From Nanobdellota archaeon (GTDB taxonomy: Archaea > Nanobdellota > Nanobdellia > Pacearchaeales > GW2011-AR1), in assembly GCA_018901625.1 (NCBI GenBank), contig JAHIEM010000074.1, positions 1 to 21,529 of the forward strand: a stretch of DNA of 21,529 bases. Direction: 5' to 3'. The position numbers and the translations under genes are program-made. The notes under the pieces were generated by a model. It saw only the letters and a program-made list of their open reading frames with translations, ran no database searches and was not told the origin of the DNA. Of the stretch, positions 6,294-12,343 are shown piece by piece (position 1 is the stretch's first letter; each line of letters opens with the position of its first letter).

Positions 6294-6365
6294 GGCGGTG
6301 TAGCTTAACGGTGAAGCGCTGCTCTCATAAGGCAGAGACCGGGAGTTCAACTCTCCTCACCGCCA
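6294..6365 (+). tRNA. tRNA with CAT anticodon (elongator Met, possibly Ile2)
   Basis: Full cloverleaf of 72 nt without intron: acceptor GGCGGTG/CACCGCC, D arm GCTT/AAGC, anticodon stem CTGCT/GGCAG with loop CTCATAA (anticodon CAT at 6326-6328), 5-nt variable loop, T arm GGGAG/CTCCT with loop TTCAACT, discriminator A. The 3' CCA is not encoded. The G1:C72 pair and the lack of three G:C pairs in the anticodon stem speak against the initiator. CAT could also be the Ile2 tRNA whose C34 is modified to read ATA; sequence alone does not decide. Confidence 0.92.
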
Positions 6366-6377
6366 CTTAGAGTTGAA
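6344..6377 (+). repeat. Inverted copy of the tRNA T arm directly behind tRNA(CAT)
   Basis: AGTTCAACTCT of the T arm (6344-6354) is followed, 12 nt after the tRNA 3' end begins its trailer, by its exact 11-bp reverse complement AGAGTTGAACT (6367-6377). The RNA could form an alternative stem that sequesters the T arm before 3' processing. Confidence 0.6.
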
Positions 6378-6447
6378 CTATGAATTCTTTAATGAGCTAG
6401 ATGAAAAGTTAATTCTGGAAACATAGGGAAAATAGCTAGAAAACCGC

Positions 6448-6481
6448 AGGTGTTCGGCAGTTCAACTCTCCCCGGAGCCAT
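6448..6481 (+). pseudogene. tRNA 3'-part-like remnant
   Basis: The stretch ends in a sequence like the 3' third of a tRNA: T stem GGCAG/CTCCC with one C-C mismatch around loop TTCAACT, then an acceptor-like CGGAGCC and A. It shares the 14-nt core AGTTCAACTCTCCC-like with the tRNA 100 bp upstream (13 nt identical). No matching 5' half (GGCTCCG) is seen in the window. It overlaps the 3' end of the membrane protein gene on the other strand. It may be a decayed tRNA or an integration scar. Confidence 0.45.
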
Positions 6482-6773
6482 TTAGCATCGAGCATAGCTT
6501 TTCAGAATCATCTCTCGGGTCTTCCCAATCAGAACTATGCTGAACTACTCTAGAAACAGGCACAATACTTACTGCATTCCCATCCTCGCATACAATCTTT
6601 ACATCAAAGCACTCATTATTAGAGTTGCAAATTGCTTTTGTCCAGGTATAGCTCTTCCCAAGCTCCTGTTCCTGTACTACTCTGCCAGTAAAAGAAATCT
6701 TGCTGAAAATAAAGCCGAAAAAGAATGACAGAATTATTAATGAAGCAACAATAAGAATCATTCTCTTTTCCAT
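6462..6773 (-). CDS. Small membrane-anchored protein with extracytoplasmic Cys-rich domain
   Basis: The 103-residue product has a positively charged start (MEKRM) and one hydrophobic segment (about residues 5-26), then a soluble domain that is probably outside the cell. Four cysteines (C49, C55, C62, C94) could form two disulfides. No family is recognised; short anchored proteins with this layout are common in DPANN archaea. The start is supported by a TATA box (TTTTTAAA, minus strand, 6794-6801) 24.5 nt upstream. The last five residues (GSGES) and the stop come from the antisense strand of the tRNA-like remnant, so the original C terminus may have been replaced. Confidence 0.7.
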   Translation of the reverse strand: MEKRMILIVASLIILSFFFGFIFSKISFTGRVVQEQELGKSYTWTKAICNSNNECFDVKIVCEDGNAVSIVPVSRVVQHSSDWEDPRDDSEKLCSMLNGSGES

Positions 6774-6793
6774 GATATTTAATGATTTCTAAG

Positions 6794-6801
6794 TTTAAAA
6801 A
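6794..6801 (-). promoter_or_regulatory. TATA box of the small membrane protein
   Basis: TTTTTAAA on the minus strand, centred 24.5 nt before the ATG at 6773. Confidence 0.55.
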
Positions 6802-6824
6802 ACTATTCAATTCAAACAATGAGA

Positions 6825-6832
6825 TTTAAATA
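6825..6832 (+). promoter_or_regulatory. TATA box of the DUF362/ferredoxin gene
   Basis: TTTAAATA centred 24.5 nt before the ATG at 6853; the mRNA should be leaderless. Confidence 0.65.
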
Positions 6833-6852
6833 TTCAGAATTTATATAACTCT

Positions 6853-7959
6853 ATGCAAAAAGAGGCAGTTAGTGTTGTTAAATGCGCAAGTTACAATAAC
6901 CAAGAAGTAAGAACTGCCTTGCTTTCTAGCTTAAGAAATATAAACTTTCAGTTCAAAAAAAATATAAGAGTTCTAATAAAACCAAATCTTCTATCAGCAA
7001 CTCTTCCAGAAAAAGCAATCACAACTCACCCAGTAATAATTGAAGAACTATGCAAAATTCTCCAGAAACATAAATGCAAAATCTATATCGGAGAGAGTTC
7101 AGCATTTGACACAGACCAGGCTCTAGAAACCTGTGGAATGAATAAACTCTCAAAATACGCAAAAATAATCAACTTTGAATCAAGTGAAAAAAAAGACTTC
7201 AATCTTGGCAGGAAAGTTCATAGAATTCCCCTCCCAAAAATACTTTTCCAAGTTGATTTAGTAATCAATGTAGCAAAAATGAAAACACATGGTTTAACTC
7301 TTGCTACATTATGCGCGAAAAATCTATATGGCTGCATTCCAGGAAGACTAAAAGAACAACTCCACAAAATTCTTAAAACACCAAAAGATTTTGCAAAATT
7401 CATAGTCAAGCTGGAAAGAACAATTAAACCAGAATTAAATATAATTGACGGAGTAGTTGGAATAGAAGGAAACGGACCAGCAGCATCAGGAACACTAATC
7501 AATCCAGGACTAATAATCACCAGTAAAAGCGCGCCAGCAGCAGATATAATAGCGACAAGAATAATGGGTTTCAGGCCAAAATCAGTTCTGACTAATCGAT
7601 ATTCCCACATAAATGAAAAAGACATAGAAACAATAGGAAATTCAAAAGATACGAGATTCAAATTCAAAAAACCATCAACATTCACAATTCCATTCTTTAT
7701 GTGGCTAACAAAACTATTTCCAAATCCAAAAATAAACTTTGACAAAAAGTTATGCAAACGATGCCACATATGCGAGAAAAAATGCCCGGTTAATGCAATA
7801 ACACTAAAGACAAAAGACAGCTTTCCAATATGCAACTGGAAAACATGCATCAGGTGTTTGTGCTGCATAGAAGTCTGCCCCCACAAATCAGTTTTCCTGA
7901 AGGAGCACTGGACAAAAGAGCTTTTAATGAAAGCAGGCAAGAAGATTATTAAATACTAA
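6853..7959 (+). CDS. DUF362 domain protein with two [4Fe-4S] clusters
   Basis: An iron-sulfur protein of the DUF362 family, whose exact role is not settled. Residues about 1-285 form the DUF362 domain (VLIKPNLLS at 40-48, VINVAKMKTHGLT at 138-149, IIDGVVGIEGNGP at 197-209). The C-terminal part is a 2[4Fe-4S] ferredoxin module: C301, C304, C307, C311 and C332, C335, C338, C342, each followed by Pro in the CxxCxxCxxxCP pattern. It has no signal peptide. The neighbouring oxidoreductase produces reduced ferredoxin, so an electron-transfer link is plausible but not shown. It has its own leaderless promoter. The 132-nt gap to the convergent korB holds only AT-rich sequence with a T-run near 8082. 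Confidence 0.9.
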   Translation: MQKEAVSVVKCASYNNQEVRTALLSSLRNINFQFKKNIRVLIKPNLLSATLPEKAITTHPVIIEELCKILQKHKCKIYIGESSAFDTDQALETCGMNKLSKYAKIINFESSEKKDFNLGRKVHRIPLPKILFQVDLVINVAKMKTHGLTLATLCAKNLYGCIPGRLKEQLHKILKTPKDFAKFIVKLERTIKPELNIIDGVVGIEGNGPAASGTLINPGLIITSKSAPAADIIATRIMGFRPKSVLTNRYSHINEKDIETIGNSKDTRFKFKKPSTFTIPFFMWLTKLFPNPKINFDKKLCKRCHICEKKCPVNAITLKTKDSFPICNWKTCIRCLCCIEVCPHKSVFLKEHWTKELLMKAGKKIIKY

Positions 7960-8091
7960 AATCCAGTCAAATCTTCCATAACCTTCTTGCTAATAGAATC
8001 AATAATTACCAGTTCGAAGAATTAATCATCTATTAAATTGCTCACACGTTTAATTAATTTTACAGAATCTCAGGAATTGTTAATTTTTTCT

Positions 8092-8934
8092 TCATCTCTT
8101 AATATCTCTCCAACCCTTTCCCGCCCTCTTCAACCTAGTTAGTGCAGGAAACTTCTCCTCAAAAGTTTCTTCTTGTTTCTGGTAAAATATCCCCATAGGA
8201 ATTCTAGTTTTATCATCAAGTTTGTTATAATCAAACTCTAAAGCCCTCTCTATAGCCTTTTTCCAATCAGTTTTATCATGCCCAGATTCTTGCAAGTCAT
8301 ATACATGTTTTTTATAATCAGAATCAGGATGAAAAATGATACATGGCTGAACTACTTCAATAAATGCAAAACCCCTATGTTTAGCTGCTTCTTCTAAAAC
8401 CCATTCAACTTGCTTGACATCAGCTAAAACCCTTGCAACAAAGGTAGCGCCGCTTGCAAGCACTAGTTTAATTGGATTCAAAGGATTAATCTTAACTCCA
8501 GCAGGTGTTGTCTTATCCACAAAACCCAGTTCACTAACTGCAGTTGGCTGCCCGACTGTCAGGGCAAACACCTGATTATTATGAACAATATACTTGAAAT
8601 CAGAATTATATCTGCAAGCATGAACTAGATGTTCAACTCCCTCAGAATAAGCATCCCCATCACCTGCAAAACCTAAAACCTTCAAGTTAGGATTCCCAAT
8701 CTTAATTCCTAGACAAGTAGGAACAACGCGGCCATGCAAACCATTCAACCCATTCAAGTTTACATAATCAAAAATCTTCGAAGCACACCCAATTCCAGTC
8801 ACAATTGCATAATTTTCTCTATCTCTCTCATTTTTAATCTGTTTATTCAGAAAGTTCTTCACACCAGCAAGTATCTGAAAATTAAAGCATCCAGGACACC
8901 ATGTTGGCAGGGTTTTAGTGTTTATATTTTTCAT
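8092..8934 (-). CDS. korB: 2-oxoacid:ferredoxin oxidoreductase, beta subunit
   Basis: The thiamine-diphosphate subunit of an enzyme that oxidatively decarboxylates a 2-oxoacid with CoA, giving acyl-CoA, CO2 and reduced ferredoxin. It opens with TWCPGCFNF (residues 11-19). Four cysteines, C13, C16, C50 and C198, match the single [4Fe-4S] cluster of this family. The ThDP site is GDGDAYSEGVEHLVHACRYN (91-110), followed by NNQVFALTVGQ. The 280-residue length fits the two-subunit archaeal type without a separate ferredoxin subunit. The start overlaps the stop of the methyltransferase gene by 4 nt (ATGA). Substrate choice (2-oxoglutarate, pyruvate or branched 2-oxoacids) cannot be read from the sequence. 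Last gene of the korA - methyltransferase - korB operon. Confidence 0.93.
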   Translation of the reverse strand: MKNINTKTLPTWCPGCFNFQILAGVKNFLNKQIKNERDRENYAIVTGIGCASKIFDYVNLNGLNGLHGRVVPTCLGIKIGNPNLKVLGFAGDGDAYSEGVEHLVHACRYNSDFKYIVHNNQVFALTVGQPTAVSELGFVDKTTPAGVKINPLNPIKLVLASGATFVARVLADVKQVEWVLEEAAKHRGFAFIEVVQPCIIFHPDSDYKKHVYDLQESGHDKTDWKKAIERALEFDYNKLDDKTRIPMGIFYQKQEETFEEKFPALTRLKRAGKGWRDIKR

Positions 8935-9665
8935 TTTATTTTTCTTGATTTAATTATTATAAATATCGGACATCCGATAAATTTTTTTAAATGTGCTGGG
9001 AGATTTAACTTTTTATTTAGTGTTGCTTCTTTTATTTCTTGAATGAAAAAACCACTTTTTGATAATAATCTTGATAATCTTTCAAAACCCATCCGATATG
9101 AAGGGATTTTTACTTTTGAGTTATGTAAACTCCAGTAATATTTCCCTTTTTTGAAATAGTCTGTAATTAATATTTCCTTTTTGCGTCCATTATCTTTTAT
9201 TTTAATAAATGATTCAACTATGGGGTGAGTAGTAGAAAGAATTAGCTCTCCATTATCTTTAAGGACCCTTCTAAATTCTTTTATAGCTCTTTCTGGTTTT
9301 TTTAAATAATGAATTACCAAAGAAGCAAGGACTATGTCAAAATTATTATCTGGATAGGGGATTTTATCGATACTCCCTTGTTTGAATTCTATATTAAGGT
9401 TTTTGCAATAATTTTTAGCTAAATTAATCATATTCTGATTAAGTTCAAGACCATAAACTTTTGCTCCTTTTTGTGCGAGTTTCTTTGAATAAATCCCGCT
9501 TCCACATCCAGCGTCTAAGATTTTTTTACCTTTTATTGATTTTAATAGTGAAAATGTTGTTGGTTCTTCAGATAATTTATTCAAGTCGTTGCCTTCTACT
9601 CTTTTTTTGTGATACTCTTCAGCTATTTTAGCATATGATTGATTTGTTTCTTTTTTGTCTGTCAT
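8931..9665 (-). CDS. Class I SAM-dependent methyltransferase inside the kor operon
   Basis: A Rossmann-fold methyltransferase of the Methyltransf_11 (UbiE/small-molecule-like) type, 244 residues. Motif I is ILDAGCGSG (49-57), followed by the acidic end of strand 2 (KVYGLELN), a motif near SIDKIPYPDNNFDIVLAS, and the post-motif helix. Substrate unknown. It overlaps korA by 4 nt at its start and korB by 4 nt at its end, both as ATGA, so it is fully built into the operon. A hand count over 9001-9660 gives 28% GC, against 39% over 10081-10440 in korA. This points to late acquisition into an existing korAB pair. Confidence 0.9.
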   Translation of the reverse strand: MTDKKETNQSYAKIAEEYHKKRVEGNDLNKLSEEPTTFSLLKSIKGKKILDAGCGSGIYSKKLAQKGAKVYGLELNQNMINLAKNYCKNLNIEFKQGSIDKIPYPDNNFDIVLASLVIHYLKKPERAIKEFRRVLKDNGELILSTTHPIVESFIKIKDNGRKKEILITDYFKKGKYYWSLHNSKVKIPSYRMGFERLSRLLSKSGFFIQEIKEATLNKKLNLPAHLKKFIGCPIFIIIKSRKIK

Positions 9666-11158
9666 TTCAACTTCTTCTTAATCTCAATTTTTAATTCATC
9701 ACTAGTAAAAGCTCTGCCATCATATCTTAATATCTTATCTTTAATCTCAACCCCTGTTTTCTCGCGAATAACATCACCAAGCATCCCTGTTGCAGAATTC
9801 TCAACAAGCACAAGTTTCTTAGCATTTTCCAATTCAGATTTAATTTTCACAGGAAAAGGCTCAATATACAAAACCTGGATAAACTTTACATCCAAGTCTT
9901 TTATAGAATCTAAAATAGCTCCCTTGCACGAGCCATAACTCACAATAACATTCCTGCTATTTTTATTTCCATGAATCTTGAACATTTCAAATTTTTCAGC
10001 TTCTTTTTCTATTTCCTTTTTATTTTTTTCTCTTCTTTCAACACCCTGCTTAATAATTTCTGCATCCTCACTAGCCTCTCCTGAATCTGCATGTTCATAA
10101 CTATTATATCTCCCAAGATTAGTTGATTTTTCTGACTTAGTTATTTTTGGAATTAGAGTGCTCGTATAAAAACTCTCAGCCAGATGCTTGTCAGACAAGA
10201 TTATCGCAGGAACTTTAAACTTTTGAGAAAAATAAAATGCCTGCGAAGTCAACTCTTCACATTCAACAGCATCTCCAGGCGCAAGAATAACTCTGTTAAA
10301 CTCTCCATGTCCAGAATATCTTGCAAATTGCAAATCACCCTGTCCAGAATAAGTTGCTACCCCAGTCGAAGGTCCAGGTCTAGAAGCTAAATAACAAACA
10401 ATAGGAATCTCAGCCATTCCAGCCATAGACAATGCCTCAGTCATTAAGTCAAAACCACCACCAGAAGTTCCAATCATCGCCTTTGCCCCAGTTATACTCG
10501 CTCCTAAAGCAGCATTCATAACAGCAATTTCTGATTCTAATTCTAAAACTAAAAAATTATTCTCTTCTTGTTTAGGCGCAAGCTCAAATAATAAAGGTGT
10601 TGCAGGAGTCATAGGGTAAGCAAAATAAATATCTAGCCCGGATTTTATAGCTCCCCCGCAAATTCCCTGGCTCCCATTCATAAAATATTTGTGATTTTTT
10701 AATTTGCAAGTATTAATCTTAATATTTCTCGCTTCTTTTTCAAAACCCTCTTTAGCATGTTTCAGATTTTCATCAAATCTTCTCAGCTTTTTCAACTGTT
10801 CCTGCAATAATTTAAAATCAAATCCCAAAACCCGGTATAGAGCTCCTGCAAAATACATATTATCCTTGTCTTTCCCATCTCCAGAAATAATCATCCCTCC
10901 GTTCTTTAATTCATTCTTATGAATCTCTCTAGTTTTCTCATCTAGAGCAACAATTAAATCAACTTTGGATTCATTGCTGTTAATAAGAAATCTTGAGAAG
11001 CTAATAACATTAAAATTATGCCCCCCGCGAATCAGAGACTGGTAGTCTCTCGAATAAAAAACATAATATCCCTGCTTAACAAGCGCTTCTCCAATTAACT
11101 GCGTTAAAATATTAGGTCCCTGCCCTGCCTTGCCCCCAAAAAGTATGCTTTTAACCAT
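9662..11158 (-). CDS. korA: 2-oxoacid:ferredoxin oxidoreductase, fused gamma-alpha subunit
   Basis: Partner of KorB. The N-terminal part (about 1-150) is the gamma domain, which binds CoA in this family (GGKAGQGPNILTQLIGEAL, then YQSLIRGGHNF). The alpha pyrimidine-binding domain follows (GICGGAIKSGLDIYFAYPMTP, ELESEIAVMNAALGASITGA, GTSGGGFDLMTEALSMA), and a C-terminal domain starts near NVIVSYGSCKGAI. The gamma-alpha fusion is normal for two-subunit archaeal enzymes; at 498 residues it is shorter than the 560-630 usual, with a reduced gamma domain. The ATG at 11158 is preceded by AAGGAG four bases upstream, one of the few clear ribosome binding sites in the window, and by a TATA box at 11181-11188. 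Heads the operon. Confidence 0.93.
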   Translation of the reverse strand: MVKSILFGGKAGQGPNILTQLIGEALVKQGYYVFYSRDYQSLIRGGHNFNVISFSRFLINSNESKVDLIVALDEKTREIHKNELKNGGMIISGDGKDKDNMYFAGALYRVLGFDFKLLQEQLKKLRRFDENLKHAKEGFEKEARNIKINTCKLKNHKYFMNGSQGICGGAIKSGLDIYFAYPMTPATPLLFELAPKQEENNFLVLELESEIAVMNAALGASITGAKAMIGTSGGGFDLMTEALSMAGMAEIPIVCYLASRPGPSTGVATYSGQGDLQFARYSGHGEFNRVILAPGDAVECEELTSQAFYFSQKFKVPAIILSDKHLAESFYTSTLIPKITKSEKSTNLGRYNSYEHADSGEASEDAEIIKQGVERREKNKKEIEKEAEKFEMFKIHGNKNSRNVIVSYGSCKGAILDSIKDLDVKFIQVLYIEPFPVKIKSELENAKKLVLVENSATGMLGDVIREKTGVEIKDKILRYDGRAFTSDELKIEIKKKLK

Positions 11159-11180
11159 TCTTCTCTCCTTTATGCTATTC

Positions 11181-11188
11181 TATAAAAA
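11181..11188 (-). promoter_or_regulatory. TATA box of the kor operon
   Basis: TTTTTATA on the minus strand, centred 26.5 nt before the korA ATG. An AAGGAG ribosome binding site lies between it and the start, so the exact 5' end is uncertain. Confidence 0.5.
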
Positions 11189-11216
11189 CAAGCATTATTA
11201 AACTTTATCAATAATC

Positions 11217-11224
11217 TTTATATA
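11217..11224 (+). promoter_or_regulatory. TATA box of acdB
   Basis: TTTATATA centred 25.5 nt before the ATG at 11246. The acdB and kor promoters share an 87-nt divergent region, which could allow joint control. Confidence 0.65.
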
Positions 11225-11245
11225 CACACTTCATTTAATTTAATA

Positions 11246-11812
11246 ATGTTATCATTACTTGAATCATTTGACAAGCTAAAAGCACTCCCACTAGCAAGAC
11301 ATCTCATTATAAAAAACGAGGGGGATTTAAACAAGATAGAATTCCCTTATTGGTTAAAAGCAGATATCTCAGAACATAAACTAGAACTTGGAGCAGTAGT
11401 AAAATGCAATAATTTAAGCCAGGCTAAAGAAAACCTAAAAGAAATGAGAAAGAAGTTCCCAGCATCTTCAATAATTGCCCAAGAACAAATTGAGGGAATA
11501 GAGATGATTATTGGTTTAAAACAAGATAAAGCATTTGGAAAGTTATTGCTAGTTGGCTTCGGAGGAACTTTCGCAGAAACAATAAAAGACACAAGTTTCA
11601 GAGCTCTTCCAATAAGCAATAAAGAAATTGAAAAACAAATCTCAGAACTAAAACTCTGCAAAGTTCTAGTTTCAAGAAAAAAGTTTGCAATTGACAAATT
11701 CATAAGCTTAGCAGAAAAAATATCAAAATTAGACATAAACGAAGCTGATTTCAACCCAATAATTCTGAATGAAAAAGGCGCTTTTATTGTTGATGCACGA
11801 ATAGAAGTTTAG
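11246..11812 (+). CDS. acdB: ADP-forming acetyl-CoA synthetase, beta (ATP-grasp) subunit
   Basis: The ATP-grasp subunit of ADP-forming acetate/acyl-CoA ligase, which makes ATP from ADP and phosphate at the cost of acyl-CoA. The 188-residue sequence shows the family marks: WLKADISEHKLELGAVVK (36-53, with the conserved His-Lys at 44-45), QEQIEGIEMIIGLKQDKAFGKLLLVGFGG, the FRALPIS strand, and DINEADFNPIIL...VDARI near the end. It is some 40 residues shorter than the usual 220-240, mostly at the N-terminal side. Divergent from the kor operon, whose acyl-CoA product is its likely substrate. The alpha subunit is encoded 0.5 kb away on the other strand, separated by a toxin-antitoxin pair. Confidence 0.88.
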   Translation: MLSLLESFDKLKALPLARHLIIKNEGDLNKIEFPYWLKADISEHKLELGAVVKCNNLSQAKENLKEMRKKFPASSIIAQEQIEGIEMIIGLKQDKAFGKLLLVGFGGTFAETIKDTSFRALPISNKEIEKQISELKLCKVLVSRKKFAIDKFISLAEKISKLDINEADFNPIILNEKGAFIVDARIEV

Positions 11813-11835
11813 TCTCTGACCAGAAAACAGAAAGA

Positions 11836-11878
11836 TTTAAATACTATAACAGATTATAGCCCATTATAAGGAATTATA
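11836..11878 (+). promoter_or_regulatory. relBE promoter with 10-bp phased ATTATA repeats
   Basis: A TATA box TTTAAATA at 11836-11843 lies 42 nt before the relB ATG, so this transcript has a leader of about 16 nt with AAGGA at 11868-11872. From the edge of the TATA box, hexamers recur at exactly 10-bp steps: ACTATA at 11843, then ATTATA at 11853, 11863 and 11873. One helical turn per step suggests cooperative binding on one DNA face, as expected for autorepression by the antitoxin. Confidence 0.55.
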
Positions 11879-11881
11879 AAA

Positions 11882-12091
11882 ATGTCAACCACGATTCAAA
11901 TTTCAGATAATGTAAAACTGGTTCTAGACAGGATGAAGATGATAGAAAGAGAAACCTATAATGAAATAATTGAAAGAATGATAGAAGACGACACAAAACT
12001 AAGCGAAAAAACAAGAAAAGAGCTTGAAGAAAGAAGAAAAAGCAAAGATTTTATTTCCCATGAAGAAGTCAAAAAAAGACTGGGTTTATAA
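11882..12091 (+). CDS. relB: RelB-like antitoxin
   Basis: A 69-residue antitoxin. The N terminus (STTIQISDNVKLVLDRMK) is a ribbon-helix-helix-like DNA-binding start; the rest is charged and helical (RMIEDDTKLSEKTRKELEE) and would wrap the toxin. It probably represses its own promoter at the phased repeats upstream. Its TAA overlaps the toxin ATG by one base (TAATG), the classic translational coupling of such pairs. It could equally be named VapB-like; the RelE partner decides the call. Confidence 0.82.
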   Translation: MSTTIQISDNVKLVLDRMKMIERETYNEIIERMIEDDTKLSEKTRKELEERRKSKDFISHEEVKKRLGL

Positions 12092-12339
12092 TGAAATATC
12101 AAATTTCTTATGAAAAAGAGGCTTTAAAAGAATTAGAAAGATTAGAACCTAATGTCTCCCGAAGAATTGTTGACAAAATTGATAAAATGTCAGAAAACTT
12201 GGCTTCTTGCGATATTAAAAAATTAAAAGCAAGTGATTATTATCGGTTGAGAGTTGGAGACTATAGAATTATTCTTATTTTTGATAACAATTTTATTAAA
12301 ATTCTTAAAATAGGCCACCGTCAGCAGATTTATGGTTAA
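12091..12339 (+). CDS. relE: RelE-family mRNA interferase toxin
   Basis: A toxin of the RelE/ParE fold, 82 residues, which in RelE members cuts mRNA in the ribosomal A site. It shows the family order: Y..EALKELERLE helix, RRIVDKIDKM helix, then KKLKASDYYRLRVGDYRIILIF and the C-terminal KIGHRQQIYG. The basic and aromatic residues needed for cleavage (R in RLRVGDYR, H-R and Tyr near the end) are present, so it looks intact. The gene ends 4 nt before the end of the convergent acdA. It splits acdB from acdA, which suggests insertion. Confidence 0.9.
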   Translation: MKYQISYEKEALKELERLEPNVSRRIVDKIDKMSENLASCDIKKLKASDYYRLRVGDYRIILIFDNNFIKILKIGHRQQIYG

Positions 12340-12343
12340 AAAC

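Noticed and set aside
6294..6365. Initiator tRNA-Met
   Set aside because: The acceptor starts with a G1:C72 pair and the anticodon stem lacks the three consecutive G:C pairs next to the loop, both expected for an archaeal initiator.
7218..7940. 240-codon open frame opposite the DUF362/ferredoxin gene
   Set aside because: The plus strand encodes a clear DUF362 protein with eight cluster cysteines; the antisense product has no domain pattern and arises from codon bias.
10184..10390. Short + frames within korA and glyS (for example 18444-18725)
   Set aside because: They lie fully inside well-supported genes on the other strand and have no recognisable protein features.
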